A DNA stretch of 64,000 nt from Marinitoga sp. 1197. Its GTDB lineage: Bacteria > Thermotogota > Thermotogae > Petrotogales > Petrotogaceae. Below, one piece after another: positions 8,192 through 16,282 of this stretch; position 1 is the stretch's first letter, and every line of letters starts with the position of its first letter. The position numbers and the translations under genes were made by a program. The notes beneath the pieces are model-generated. The model searched no databases and was not told the origin of the DNA. It was given only the letters and a program-made list of their open reading frames with translations. The DNA lies in assembly GCF_001021165.1 (NCBI RefSeq), contig NZ_AZAY01000010.1, positions 34,359 through 98,358 on the forward strand, given 5' to 3'.

Positions 8192-8476
8192 ATGGAAGTT
8201 TTAAAAGTTGGTCATTCTTCGTCACCAAACAAAGTAGCTGGAGCTATAGCAGGAGTTTTAAGTAAAACAGATGAAGTTGAAATTCAGGCAATTGGGGCGG
8301 GAGCTGTTAATCAAGCGGTTAAAGCTATTGCCATTGCAAGAAGATTTGTTGAAACAAGAGGAAAAAGGATTTTTGTAGTTCCTGGTTTTGTTGAGGTAAC
8401 CGTTGGGGAAGAAAAAAGAACGGGAATTAAATTTAGGGTATTTGCAGAAATTACCGAAGAAGAAACAGAAGCTTAA
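8192..8476 (+). CDS. spoVS: SpoVS family nucleic-acid-binding protein
   Basis: The 94-residue product matches the stage V sporulation protein S family (Alba-like fold): MEVLKVGHSSSPNKVAGAIA, AIGAGAVNQAVKAIAIAR and FVVPGFVEV are characteristic. The family is widespread in non-sporulating thermophiles, including Thermotogota, where its role is unclear; in Bacillus it affects sporulation and septation. The ATG at 8192 follows AAAGGGGG; the open frame extends upstream to 8045 but that part crosses the terminator and inverted repeat and is not coding. Next genes follow within 20 bp. Confidence 0.93.
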   Translation: MEVLKVGHSSSPNKVAGAIAGVLSKTDEVEIQAIGAGAVNQAVKAIAIARRFVETRGKRIFVVPGFVEVTVGEEKRTGIKFRVFAEITEEETEA

Positions 8477-8493
8477 TTTAAGGAGTATTATAA

Positions 8494-8748
8494 GTGATAG
8501 ATAACAAAATTATTAATGAAATAGTTACCGCGTGCAAAAAAGACGCGCGGCTTTTTTCTATAGTAAAGGAAATTTCTCAATTGAATAAAGAGGAAAGATT
8601 AAAAATAAGACGAAAAGCTTCTATTGTTTTAAAAAAAGAAAAAAGTGTGGACAAAGAGGCGCTGACTTTTTATTTTGTTATAACAGAAGGAGATGTTGTA
8701 GAGGAAATACTGAGGAGGATAAATAATGGAGAAAAAGAAAATGCCTAA
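8494..8748 (+). CDS. Conserved small cytoplasmic protein, unknown function
   Basis: The 84-residue, charged, helical product starts at a GTG preceded by AAGGAG at 8 nt. It has no signal peptide, membrane segment or metal motif; a central basic stretch (EERLKIRRKASIVLKKEK) might touch nucleic acid. The end overlaps the start of the next gene by 23 bp, so it is co-translated with the YqhQ-like membrane protein. I do not recognise its family; the gene is supported by its ribosome binding site, frame and operon position. Confidence 0.65.
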   Translation: MIDNKIINEIVTACKKDARLFSIVKEISQLNKEERLKIRRKASIVLKKEKSVDKEALTFYFVITEGDVVEEILRRINNGEKENA

Positions 8749-9610
8749 ATATGTTGGGGGTCAAGCTGTTATAGAAGGCGTAATGATGAAAGGAATAAAC
8801 ACCGTTGTTGCTGTAAGGAGACCTGATGGTAAAATACAGGTGAAAAAATTAAAAGAGGGTTCTTTTGGTGTATGGGAAAAAATACCCTTCATCAGAGGAT
8901 TTTTTGTTCTTTTAAAAGCCATGATTATTGGAATGGAGGCGCTATCTTATTCTGCAAATGTATCTGGTGAAGAAGAAATAACGAAAAAAGATATGATTAT
9001 TTCAATTATACTTGCTTTTTTATTTGCTATTGGTGGTTTTGGTGTTGGACCGATGTTTGTAACCAAGTTGTTTAATATACAAAATGAATTCTGGTTTTCT
9101 TTTATAGAAGGGTTTGTTAGAGCTGTATTTGTAATATTATATATATGGGTAATATCGTTATTTAAAGATGTCAAAAGAGTGTTTGAATACCATGGTGCAG
9201 AACATAAAACAGTGTATAATTATGAAGATGGTAAAGATTTAAATGTTAATAATGCAAAAAATTATACAACATTGCATCCAAGATGTGGAACCAGTTTTTT
9301 GATTATAACAGTTTTTGCTTCAATTATAGTTTTTTCTATAACTGGTGCATTAGGATATACGACATTATGGGAAAAAGTTATAACAAGAATTATACTACTT
9401 CCGTTAGTAGCGGGATTTGCATATGAATTTCAGAGATTTACAGCTAAAATTATAGATACGTGGATAGGAAAAATTTTGGCCTGGCCAGGATTAGCATTAC
9501 AAAAAATCACAACATCTGAGCCAGATGAAAATCAGCTTGAAGTTGCTATTATTTCATTAAAATATGCATTAAAAGATGATTTTGATGGTGAAGAAATTGT
9601 TGAAGTTTAA
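8726..9610 (+). CDS. DUF1385 / YqhQ family membrane protein
   Basis: The family signature is visible: KYVGGQAVIEGVMMKG near the N-terminus, VRRPDGKI, then YHGAEHKTVYNYE and a HPRCGTSF motif with conserved His, Glu and Cys, and RFTAKI toward the end. There are about four membrane segments between residues 85 and 250. YqhQ homologues occur in most Firmicutes and Thermotogota next to translation or prfA/rpmE genes; no biochemical role is established. The conserved HGAEH and HPRCGT blocks suggest metal binding or catalysis at the membrane surface, which is inference. Confidence 0.88.
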   Translation: MEKKKMPKYVGGQAVIEGVMMKGINTVVAVRRPDGKIQVKKLKEGSFGVWEKIPFIRGFFVLLKAMIIGMEALSYSANVSGEEEITKKDMIISIILAFLFAIGGFGVGPMFVTKLFNIQNEFWFSFIEGFVRAVFVILYIWVISLFKDVKRVFEYHGAEHKTVYNYEDGKDLNVNNAKNYTTLHPRCGTSFLIITVFASIIVFSITGALGYTTLWEKVITRIILLPLVAGFAYEFQRFTAKIIDTWIGKILAWPGLALQKITTSEPDENQLEVAIISLKYALKDDFDGEEIVEV

Positions 9611-9622
9611 AATAATATCAAT

Positions 9623-9650
9623 TGATTTTTAACATAATATGTAATATAAT
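9623..9650 (+). promoter_or_regulatory. Promoter of rpsO
   Basis: TTGATT (9623-9628), 16 bp, TATAAT (9645-9650). The predicted transcript begins almost exactly at the base of the leader stem at 9660. Confidence 0.7.
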
Positions 9651-9659
9651 ATTATTACC

Positions 9660-9696
9660 TTAGCTCAGATAACGGCAAAGACCTTATCTTGGCTAA
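9660..9696 (+). promoter_or_regulatory. rpsO leader hairpin, putative S15 autoregulatory element
   Basis: TTAGC-TCA-GATAA pairs with TTATC-TTG-GCTAA across an 11-nt loop, giving a nearly continuous 13-bp stem with one internal mismatch. It lies at the 5' end of the rpsO mRNA, 29 nt before the start codon. Structured S15-binding leaders that repress rpsO translation are known in several phyla, with differing shapes; this one is assigned by position. Confidence 0.6.
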
Positions 9697-9724
9697 TGGA
9701 ATATGAATACGGAGGTAGAGAAAT

Positions 9725-10000
9725 ATGTCAAGAGGATTGGATCCAGAAATTAAAAACAAGGTAATTGAAGAATTTAAAATCAACGAAAAAGACACAGGTT
9801 CAGTGGAAGTTCAAATTGCGTTATTAACAGCAAGAATCAGACATTTAACAGAACACTTAAAGATTCACTCAAAAGATTTTCATTCCAGAAGAGGATTAAT
9901 GAAAATGGTTGGTAAAAGAAGAAAGATGTTAAAATATTTAAAGAAAGAAAGACCAGAAGTTTATAAAGAATTAATTTCAAAGTTAGGAATTAGAGGATAA
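9725..10000 (+). CDS. rpsO: 30S ribosomal protein S15
   Basis: The 91-residue product is a full-length S15: the helical core with [37 protein letters not shown] and [11 protein letters not shown] is clear. S15 binds the central domain of 16S rRNA early in 30S assembly. Start ATG follows CGGAGG. It is a monocistronic unit with its own promoter, leader hairpin and terminator; pnp, its usual neighbour, is not present here. Confidence 0.98.
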   Translation: MSRGLDPEIKNKVIEEFKINEKDTGSVEVQIALLTARIRHLTEHLKIHSKDFHSRRGLMKMVGKRRKMLKYLKKERPEVYKELISKLGIRG

Positions 10001-10030
10001 ACAGCTTCCTTACGGAAGCTGTTTTTTTTT
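10001..10030 (+). terminator. Terminator of rpsO
   Basis: ACAGCTTCC and GGAAGCTGT pair perfectly around TTAC, followed by nine T. It starts directly after the stop codon. Confidence 0.95.
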
Positions 10031-10040
10031 AAAAATAAAA

Positions 10041-10069
10041 TTGTAATTATTATAAAATTGTGCTATAAT
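10041..10069 (+). promoter_or_regulatory. Promoter of the nqr operon
   Basis: TTGTAA (10041-10046), 17-bp spacer, TATAAT (10064-10069), 52 bp before the first start codon. Confidence 0.65.
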
Positions 10070-10120
10070 TAATTTAAATATTATTTTTTATTTTTTACAT
10101 TGTCAATTGGGGGTGGTGTA

Positions 10121-11020
10121 GTGAAAAAACCGTTTTTTCTTAAGCAGGTAATGATGAGACGTGTTCTGTATTCTTTAATTCCCATATATTTATTTGCTCT
10201 TTACTTCTACGGGATAAGACTTATTTTTTTAAGTATAGTAGTTTTTTCAGGTGGGATTTTAACAGAATACATTATGGAAAAAAGAGTTAAAAAAAACGTT
10301 TCTGAAGCAGTTTTGGTAACTTCGCTATTGTTTGTCCTGTCTTTACCTCCGTTAACACCATGGTGGGTTGCTTTAATAGGAATAATCTTTGGTGTTTTAT
10401 TTGGTAAGGAAGTATTTGGAGGGTTTGGAAGAAATCCATTTAATCCCGCTATTGTAGGAAGATTATTTATATATATAACCTTCCCTAATATTATGACTTT
10501 AAGCTGGATGGTTCCGGGAAAATTTGGTATTGATGTTATAACAACAGCAACACCTTTAAAATTAATGCGAGAATCAAATGAAGCTTTTGATATTGTAAAA
10601 ATGTTTTTTGGATTTAGAGCAGGGTCAATGGGAGAAAGTTTCATATTCTTAATTTTATTGGGTGCAATTTATCTTATCTACACCAAAACTGCCAGTTGGA
10701 GAATAATGCTTTCTACCTTTTTAACTTCATTTATACTAATATATGCATTCTATTTTTCAGGAATAGTTAATTATCCACTTCAGTATTTGATGTCTGGAAG
10801 CCTTATTTTTGTTATAGTATTTATGGCTACCGATCCAATTAGTGCGCCAAAAAAGCAAATATCCCATTGGTATTATGGGATAATAATTGGAGTAGTGGCT
10901 GTACTTATAAGAACCTTTTCTCTCTTTCCAGAAGGTACAAGTTTTGCTGTATTATTTGCCAATACTTTTGCGCCTTTAATTGATGAACTTGTATCTTTAA
11001 AAAAGAAGGTGAAAATATGA
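10121..11020 (+). CDS. nqrB: Na+-translocating NADH reductase subunit B (NqrB/RnfD family)
   Basis: This 299-residue polytopic membrane protein has the NqrB/RnfD blocks KEVFGGFGRNPFNPAIVGR and a TTATPL segment, where a Thr would carry covalently bound FMN. About ten membrane helices are present. The start is the GTG at 10121 after GGGGGTGG; upstream in-frame codons overlap that site. It opens a five-gene operon whose order B-C-D-E-F is that of Na+-NQR, but no nqrA precedes it. The subunit forms part of the Na+ path across the inner membrane in the known complex. Confidence 0.92.
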   Translation: MKKPFFLKQVMMRRVLYSLIPIYLFALYFYGIRLIFLSIVVFSGGILTEYIMEKRVKKNVSEAVLVTSLLFVLSLPPLTPWWVALIGIIFGVLFGKEVFGGFGRNPFNPAIVGRLFIYITFPNIMTLSWMVPGKFGIDVITTATPLKLMRESNEAFDIVKMFFGFRAGSMGESFIFLILLGAIYLIYTKTASWRIMLSTFLTSFILIYAFYFSGIVNYPLQYLMSGSLIFVIVFMATDPISAPKKQISHWYYGIIIGVVAVLIRTFSLFPEGTSFAVLFANTFAPLIDELVSLKKKVKI

Positions 11021-11631
11021 AAGACAACAAATTATATGTTGTTATTTTCACATTTTTAATTTCATTTATCCTTGTTTTCATACTTGCTCTTGCAAATGAA
11101 ATGACAAAAGAAAAAGTAAAAATCAATGAAGAGCTTTATTTGAGGAAAGCTGTGTTATCAGCGATGGGAATAGAATATAAAAATGATATCGAAGCGTATA
11201 AGTTGTTTGATGAAAAAATAAAAATAGAAAAAATCAAAGATATAGATGTATATAAAAGTAATGTAAATGGTGAAGATGTATATGCTGTAATTTTTGTTGG
11301 AAATGGATTATGGAGTACAATAAGGGGAGTATTGGCAGTTGACAGAAACATTTCTAAAATTATCGGTATTGATTTTATTACTCAGAGTGAAACACCTGGA
11401 CTCGGAGGAAGAATAGAAGAGAGTTGGTTTAAAGAACAGTTTAAATTCGAAAAAATTATAGATGGAAAAATAAAAATGATTGTTGGCGGTTCAGGTAAAG
11501 GTGATTTTAATCATGATAATGGCGAAGTTGAAGCTATCACCGGTGCAACAAGAACTTCTGAATCTGTACTTAATATGATAAATTCATATTTAAACATATT
11601 AAAAAACCTCTTAGGAGGTGAGTTGGGATGA
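11017..11631 (+). CDS. nqrC: Na+-translocating NADH reductase subunit C (NqrC/RnfG family)
   Basis: The 204-residue protein has one N-terminal membrane helix (about 5-27) and a soluble domain outside the membrane with an FMN-binding fold. The flavinylation motif is intact (EAITGATRTSESV; the second Thr of TGAT would carry FMN), and GLGGRIEESWFKEQF matches the upstream conserved block. Its start overlaps the nqrB stop as ATGA, indicating translational coupling. Electron transfer in the known complex runs through this FMN. Confidence 0.93.
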   Translation: MKDNKLYVVIFTFLISFILVFILALANEMTKEKVKINEELYLRKAVLSAMGIEYKNDIEAYKLFDEKIKIEKIKDIDVYKSNVNGEDVYAVIFVGNGLWSTIRGVLAVDRNISKIIGIDFITQSETPGLGGRIEESWFKEQFKFEKIIDGKIKMIVGGSGKGDFNHDNGEVEAITGATRTSESVLNMINSYLNILKNLLGGELG

Positions 11632-12230
11632 GTGAATACAAAAAAATAATGAAGGATAATATCTGGTATAATAATCCTGTTTTTATTCAGATTTTAGGCA
11701 TATGTTCTGCTCTGGCGGTTACAAATAATTTAATAAATACATTGATTATGACGATAGCAGTAAGTCTGGTTACGGCATTTTCAAGTTTTACCGTTTCAAC
11801 AATTAAAAGTTTAATCCCAAGAAAGGTTAGAATGATAATTCAAACACTTATAATTTCTTTCTATGTTATTATAGTGGATATCATATTAAGAGCATATATG
11901 CCAGGTATTAGTAAAGCACTTGGACCCTATGTGGGGTTGATTATTACAAATTGTATAATTATGGGTCGTGCAGAAGGATTTGCTCAATCAAATAAACCTA
12001 TTATTTCATTCTGGGATGGTTTTACATCAGGAATAGGATATCTTGTTGTATTGATAGCAGTGGCTTTTTTCAGAGAATTACTTGGATTTGGAACATTATT
12101 TGGTTATAGAGTTTTACCTGAAGGTTTTATTTCATGGACAATAATGTTAATGGCACCAAGTGCATTCTTTATGCTTGCGATATTCATATGGATAGCAAAA
12201 GGTTATATGTTGAGAAAGGAGGCTAAATAA
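11628..12230 (+). CDS. nqrD: Na+-translocating NADH reductase subunit D (NqrD/RnfE family)
   Basis: The 200-residue protein has six membrane helices. The sequence follows NqrD more closely than RnfE: NPVFIQILGICSALAVTN at the N-terminus, then GPYVGLIITNCIIMGRAEGFA and MLMAPSAFF near the end. Together with NqrE it holds a membrane iron-sulfur site in the known enzyme. Start overlaps the nqrC stop by 4 bp; SD is GGAGGTGAG-like. Confidence 0.93.
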   Translation: MSEYKKIMKDNIWYNNPVFIQILGICSALAVTNNLINTLIMTIAVSLVTAFSSFTVSTIKSLIPRKVRMIIQTLIISFYVIIVDIILRAYMPGISKALGPYVGLIITNCIIMGRAEGFAQSNKPIISFWDGFTSGIGYLVVLIAVAFFRELLGFGTLFGYRVLPEGFISWTIMLMAPSAFFMLAIFIWIAKGYMLRKEAK

Positions 12231-12826
12231 TGGCTCCACAAATCAGCCCGTTCATATTATTTTTCGCTTCAATATTTACCAGTAATATTCTTCTTGCGAA
12301 TTTTTTAGGAATGTGCTCATTTATATCTGTTTCAAAAGATATAACTTCATCAAATGGATTAGGTATGGCTGTAACTCTTGTTATGACCATAACCACAGCA
12401 TTAAATTGGATAGTATATAATAAAATAATAATACCTTTTGGACTGGAATATTTAAGATATATTGTCTTTATAATAGTTATTGCTGCGGTTGTTCAAATTC
12501 TAGAAATGTTGATAGATAGAATTTCTCCAAATTTATATATGAGTCTTGGTATATTTTTGCCTTTGATAACGGTAAATTGTGCAATATTAGGAGTTTCATT
12601 ATTTATGCAATTAAGATATTACACATTAATCCAATCTGTATTTTATGGTCTTGGTTCCGGGCTTGGATGGTGGCTTGCTATTATGGCGTTAGCAGCCATT
12701 AGAAAAAAAGTTGATAAAAGTCCAAATGTACCACCAGCATTAAAAGGACCTGGAATAACTTTAATTATTATAGGTATTATGGCAATGGCATTTATAGGTT
12801 TTTCAGGAATGCTCAATGTACAGTGA
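12230..12826 (+). CDS. nqrE: Na+-translocating NADH reductase subunit E (NqrE/RnfA family)
   Basis: The 198-residue protein has six membrane helices and NqrE-type blocks: NFLGMCSFISVSK, VVQILEMLIDR, IFLPLITVNCAILG and the C-terminal GPGITLIIIGIMAMAF. The two Cys (in LGMC and VNCA) are those that bind the intramembrane iron-sulfur cluster together with NqrD. Start codon overlaps the end of nqrD by one base. Preceded by GAAAGGAGG. Confidence 0.93.
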   Translation: MAPQISPFILFFASIFTSNILLANFLGMCSFISVSKDITSSNGLGMAVTLVMTITTALNWIVYNKIIIPFGLEYLRYIVFIIVIAAVVQILEMLIDRISPNLYMSLGIFLPLITVNCAILGVSLFMQLRYYTLIQSVFYGLGSGLGWWLAIMALAAIRKKVDKSPNVPPALKGPGITLIIIGIMAMAFIGFSGMLNVQ

Positions 12827-12835
12827 GGTGATACG

Positions 12836-13948
12836 ATGAATATATTATTAGCACCTTTAATAGTTTCTATTATCAGTGGATTGTTGGCGGCTGTTATAAC
12901 TATTATAGATGGAATTGTAAACAATTATGGAGATATAAAAATAAATATTAATGGGAAGAAAGATGTTATAGTAAAAGGCGGCGCGTCATTATTAACAACT
13001 TTATCAGAAACAGGTATCTTTGTTCCTTCAGCCTGTGGTGGAAGAGGAAGTTGTGGTGCATGTAAGGTAAAAGTGTTATCTGATATTGGACCTCATTTGC
13101 CTACTGAAACACCATTGCTTACACCCGAAGAAATAAAGGAAAACATAAGATTATCCTGTCAGGTAAAACTAAAAAAAGATATAGAAATATGGCTTCCAGA
13201 AGAATTGTTCAATGTAAAAAAATATAAAACAACTGTAGAAAAAATAAAAGATGTCACACACGATATCAAGGAAGTGAAATTCAAATTGTTAGAACCTGCA
13301 GAAATAAACTTTAAAGCAGGGCAATATATGCAAATAGTAATTCCGCCTTATGAAAAAATAAAAGAGGATACACAGAGAGCATATTCCATATCATCTGTTC
13401 CTTCAGAAAAAGATAGTGTTGAATTTTTAATCAGACTTGTTCCTGGAGGAATTGCAACAACATATGTACATAACTATTTAAAAGAAGGAGACGAACTCGA
13501 ATTAATTGGACCTTTTGGGGAATTTTATTTACGGAATACAAATGCTGATGTAATAGGGGTGGCCGGTGGATCTGGTATGGCGCCATTAAAATCCATAATA
13601 CTTGACATGTTTGAAAAAAATATAACAGACAGAAATGTATGGTTCTTCTTTGGGGCTCGTTCTTTAAGAGATTTATACTATGTTGAAATATTTAAAGAAC
13701 TTGAAAAAAAATGGCCTAAATTTCACTTTGTTCCGGCATTATCAGAGCCATTACCTGAAGATAATTGGGAAGGAGAAACAGGTTTTATTACTGATGTTTT
13801 AGATAAATACATAAAAGAAAAAATGGATCCATCAACTCCAAAAGAAGGATATTTGTGTGGTAGTCCGGGGATGATAAACGCATGTGTTAATGTATTGACA
13901 AAAAATGGAATTTCTGAAGAAAAAATTTATTATGACAAATTTGCATAA
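12836..13948 (+). CDS. nqrF: Na+-translocating NADH reductase subunit F (NADH-oxidising flavoprotein)
   Basis: The 370-residue protein has an N-terminal membrane helix (about 3-25), a plant-type [2Fe-2S] domain with Cys67, Cys73, Cys76 and Cys108 (CGGRGSCGAC then LSCQVK), an FAD domain with RAYSISSVP, and an NAD-binding domain with GGSGMAPLKS and LCGSPGMIN. It accepts hydride from NADH and starts the electron path. NqrF replaces RnfB of Rnf complexes and identifies this as the NQR lineage. It is somewhat shorter than the roughly 400-residue proteobacterial proteins, mainly in loops. It is the last gene; nqrA is absent. Confidence 0.94.
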   Translation: MNILLAPLIVSIISGLLAAVITIIDGIVNNYGDIKININGKKDVIVKGGASLLTTLSETGIFVPSACGGRGSCGACKVKVLSDIGPHLPTETPLLTPEEIKENIRLSCQVKLKKDIEIWLPEELFNVKKYKTTVEKIKDVTHDIKEVKFKLLEPAEINFKAGQYMQIVIPPYEKIKEDTQRAYSISSVPSEKDSVEFLIRLVPGGIATTYVHNYLKEGDELELIGPFGEFYLRNTNADVIGVAGGSGMAPLKSIILDMFEKNITDRNVWFFFGARSLRDLYYVEIFKELEKKWPKFHFVPALSEPLPEDNWEGETGFITDVLDKYIKEKMDPSTPKEGYLCGSPGMINACVNVLTKNGISEEKIYYDKFA

Positions 13949-13996
13949 TTTGTAAGGTATCCAAGTTTCATTCGAACTTTTTTATAATTAGTACGA

Positions 13997-14076
13997 TGTT
14001 TAAAAAGTCAAAATGCTCAAACTTTGATTGTTAATCTTCAAAAATAGCTCATCTCGCTTGCTTGACTTTTTGGACA
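13997..14076. repeat. Reduced palindromic repeat copy F (subfamily 2, internal deletion)
   Basis: TTTAAAAAGTC at one end and GACTTTTTGGACAT at the other enclose about 80 bp. The left part (GATTGTTAATCTTCAAAAATAGC) matches the inner arm of the copy at 51518-51700, and CGCTTGCTTGACTT matches that copy's other end in reverse. It is therefore a subfamily-2 copy that has lost its centre. It sits directly against copy B; ATAATTA occurs before it, between the two and after copy B. Confidence 0.65.
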
Positions 14077-14079
14077 TGT

Positions 14080-14303
14080 TAATAATTAAAAGAGTGTCCA
14101 AAAAGTCAAATTCACTCAGACAGCTTGATTGCTAATCCTTAAAATTATTCATTCTCAGCCGTCGCTCAAACAATACATCGTGTATTGTTTCGCTCAAAAT
14201 TACGTCCATGTAATTTTGACGGCTTTCATTCATAATTTTAAGTGCAATCTTCGAGTCTTCGTTTCATTTGAGACTTTTTAGACAATAATCTAATAATTAA
14301 AAG
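14080..14303 (-). repeat. Palindromic multi-hairpin repeat, copy B, with 13-bp flanking direct repeats
   Basis: The core runs from GTCCAAAAAGTC at 14096 to TTTTTAGAC ending at 14283 and is the reverse orientation of copies A and C. Two inner hairpins are present: AAACAATACA/TGTATTGTTT (14168-14190) and AAAATTAC/GTAATTTT (14196-14217). The direct repeat TAATAATTAAAAG flanks it at 14080-14092 and 14291-14303. Its right edge is 16 bp before the start codon at 14319. Together with copy F it fills the 370-bp gap after nqrF. Confidence 0.85.
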
Positions 14304-14318
14304 TAAGGGGGGAAAATT

Positions 14319-14789
14319 ATGAAAATGACACCTGAGTTTCAAAAAGCTCAGGAAAATATGAAACCAGGAATAATAACAGCTGAAGGTTTTCTTGGAAACG
14401 ATGATAGAAATATATTGGATATAATTATAGATGATGAAGAAATGATTTCTAATCTAAATTGTTCAATTGAAAAAATTGTAGAAAGGTTAAAATATTTAAA
14501 AAAACATGGTGAAAAAGGTATGGGAGAGCCTATAACTGTAGATAAAAAATGGGAAGTTCAGGTGGGGGAAGCAAGAGGACATTTGCCCTGCCCATTTGAG
14601 GATGGTTTTTTTAGAAAAGTCGTAACTAAAGTTATAAACTTAAATACAAAAGAAAGTATAATATACAGTGATCTTTCAATACATTTAATCGAGAAACACC
14701 ATTTTTTTCAGGGGAAAGGATCACCATTTAGGTTGGAACCTGCCAAATTGATAAAAATATTGGAAATTTGCCCATTTGAGGGGATATAA
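14319..14789 (+). CDS. Conserved protein of unknown function upstream of glycerol-3-phosphate dehydrogenase
   Basis: The 156-residue soluble protein has no signal peptide. Noticeable features are two Cys-Pro-Phe-Glu segments (LPCPFEDG about residue 90 and EICPFEGI at the very end) and a His-rich stretch (HLIEKHHFFQGKG), which together could bind a metal or cluster. ATG follows AAGGGGGG. The stop overlaps the start of the FAD enzyme downstream by one base, so the two are translationally coupled and probably work together. I know of no assigned function. Confidence 0.7.
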   Translation: MKMTPEFQKAQENMKPGIITAEGFLGNDDRNILDIIIDDEEMISNLNCSIEKIVERLKYLKKHGEKGMGEPITVDKKWEVQVGEARGHLPCPFEDGFFRKVVTKVINLNTKESIIYSDLSIHLIEKHHFFQGKGSPFRLEPAKLIKILEICPFEGI

Positions 14790-16252
14790 TGTATGATGTC
14801 ACAATTATTGGTGCTGGTGTTGTTGGTGCAGCAATAGCCAGAGAATTATCAAGATATAATCTTAAAATTTTAATTCTTGAAAAATCTGATGATGTAAGTA
14901 ATGGGGCATCAAAAGCTAACAGCGGTATTGTTCACGGAGGATATGCTTCTAAACATGGAACGCTAAAAGCAAGATTATGTTTTGAAGGCAATAGAATGTA
15001 TAAACAATTAAATGACGAATTAAATTTTGGTTATAAAAAAACTGGTGCATTGGTGCTTGGTTTCAATAGAGAAGACGAGTTTAACATAAATAACTTATAT
15101 GAAAACGCCTTAAAAAACGGTGTAAAAGAGGAAGAAATTGATATAATATATAAAGAAAAAATTTTAGAATTAGAACCAAATGTAAGTCCAGATGTAAAAA
15201 TTGCGTTATATGCTAAAGATGTAGGAATAACCTCACCATATGAAATGACTATAGCATTGGTAGAAAATGCTATAAAAAATGGTATAGAATTAAAACTTGA
15301 AAATGAAGTTATAAGTATAGGAGAATTCAGTGATTACTATAATATAATAACAAACAACTCATCATATAAAACAAAATATATAATTAACGCTGCAGGTGTA
15401 TATAGCGATAGAATTTCATATATGTTGGGAATACTAAATTTTTATATAAAACCAAGGAAAGGGCAATATATTATATTTCATAAAGGTTATGGTAATATAA
15501 TTGATAGAGTAATATTTCAAACTCCAACAAAAAAAGGTAAAGGTATTTTAGTTACGCCTACTTTTCATGGAAATTTAATGATAGGGCCAAATGCAGATGA
15601 AAATAGCGATAAGGATGATACATCTACAGATATAGAAACATTAAAATATATAATAAAAACTGCAAAAAAATCTGTTCCTGATATTGATTTAAGAAAGGTA
15701 TTAACTTCTTTTTCTGGAATACGGCCAACACCATCAACAGGAGATTTTATAATTGAAGAATCAAAAGAACGATTTATTAATGTTGCTGGTATAGAGTCGC
15801 CGGGATTAACCTCATCACCGGCAATTGCGAAAATGGTTGTAAACATACTAAAAAAATCCGGCTTAAAATTGATTAAAAAAAGCGATTTTGACCCTTACAG
15901 ACCACCAATAATCATTAAAAAAAATTTGACCTATAAAGAAGTAAATAAAATGCTAAACTTAAATAATAATGATCAAATAATATGCAGATGTGAAATGGTT
16001 AGTAAAAAAGAAATTATAGATGCTCTAACAAGAGAAATTCCTATAAAGTCCATAGATGCTGTAAAAAAACGAACAAGAGCAACTATGGGATTTTGTCAGG
16101 GTGAATTTTGCATACCAAGAATAAAAAAGGTTATTTCAGAAGTACTGAATATTCCAGAAAATAAAATACCAGAAAAAAGCAAAGGTTCTGGAATTATACC
16201 AAAAAAAGTAAATTTAAATTACTTCAAGAATCTTGGAATTAAAGAAAATTAA
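14789..16252 (+). CDS. FAD-dependent glycerol-3-phosphate dehydrogenase-like enzyme with C-terminal BFD-type [2Fe-2S] domain
   Basis: The 487-residue protein starts with a dinucleotide-binding fold (DVTIIGAGVVGAAIARELS), then SGIVHGGYA and GIRPTPSTGDF blocks of the DAO/GlpA family. Residues about 395-455 form a bacterioferritin-associated-ferredoxin-like domain with CRC and C-x4-C (FCQGEFC). The anaerobic GlpA of glycerol catabolism has this layout; its usual partners GlpB/GlpC or an NAD(P)H-FAD oxidoreductase and a DUF1667 protein are not adjacent, so the electron acceptor is open. L-2-hydroxyglutarate oxidase-like activity is an alternative. Co-transcribed with the 156-residue protein. Confidence 0.85.
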   Translation: MYDVTIIGAGVVGAAIARELSRYNLKILILEKSDDVSNGASKANSGIVHGGYASKHGTLKARLCFEGNRMYKQLNDELNFGYKKTGALVLGFNREDEFNINNLYENALKNGVKEEEIDIIYKEKILELEPNVSPDVKIALYAKDVGITSPYEMTIALVENAIKNGIELKLENEVISIGEFSDYYNIITNNSSYKTKYIINAAGVYSDRISYMLGILNFYIKPRKGQYIIFHKGYGNIIDRVIFQTPTKKGKGILVTPTFHGNLMIGPNADENSDKDDTSTDIETLKYIIKTAKKSVPDIDLRKVLTSFSGIRPTPSTGDFIIEESKERFINVAGIESPGLTSSPAIAKMVVNILKKSGLKLIKKSDFDPYRPPIIIKKNLTYKEVNKMLNLNNNDQIICRCEMVSKKEIIDALTREIPIKSIDAVKKRTRATMGFCQGEFCIPRIKKVISEVLNIPENKIPEKSKGSGIIPKKVNLNYFKNLGIKEN

Positions 16253-16256
16253 AAAA

Positions 16257-16282
16257 CAACAACTCCCTGGTGGGAGTTGTTG
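16257..16282. terminator. Bidirectional terminator between glpA-like and hsp20 genes
   Basis: CAACAACTCCC and GGGAGTTGTTG pair perfectly around TGGT, exactly between the two convergent stop codons. The upstream run of A serves the minus strand as T run. Confidence 0.8.

Noticed and set aside
10121..13948. Rnf complex
   Set aside because: RnfB and RnfC are absent, an NqrF with [2Fe-2S], FAD and NAD domains is present, and the D and E subunits read as NqrD and NqrE.
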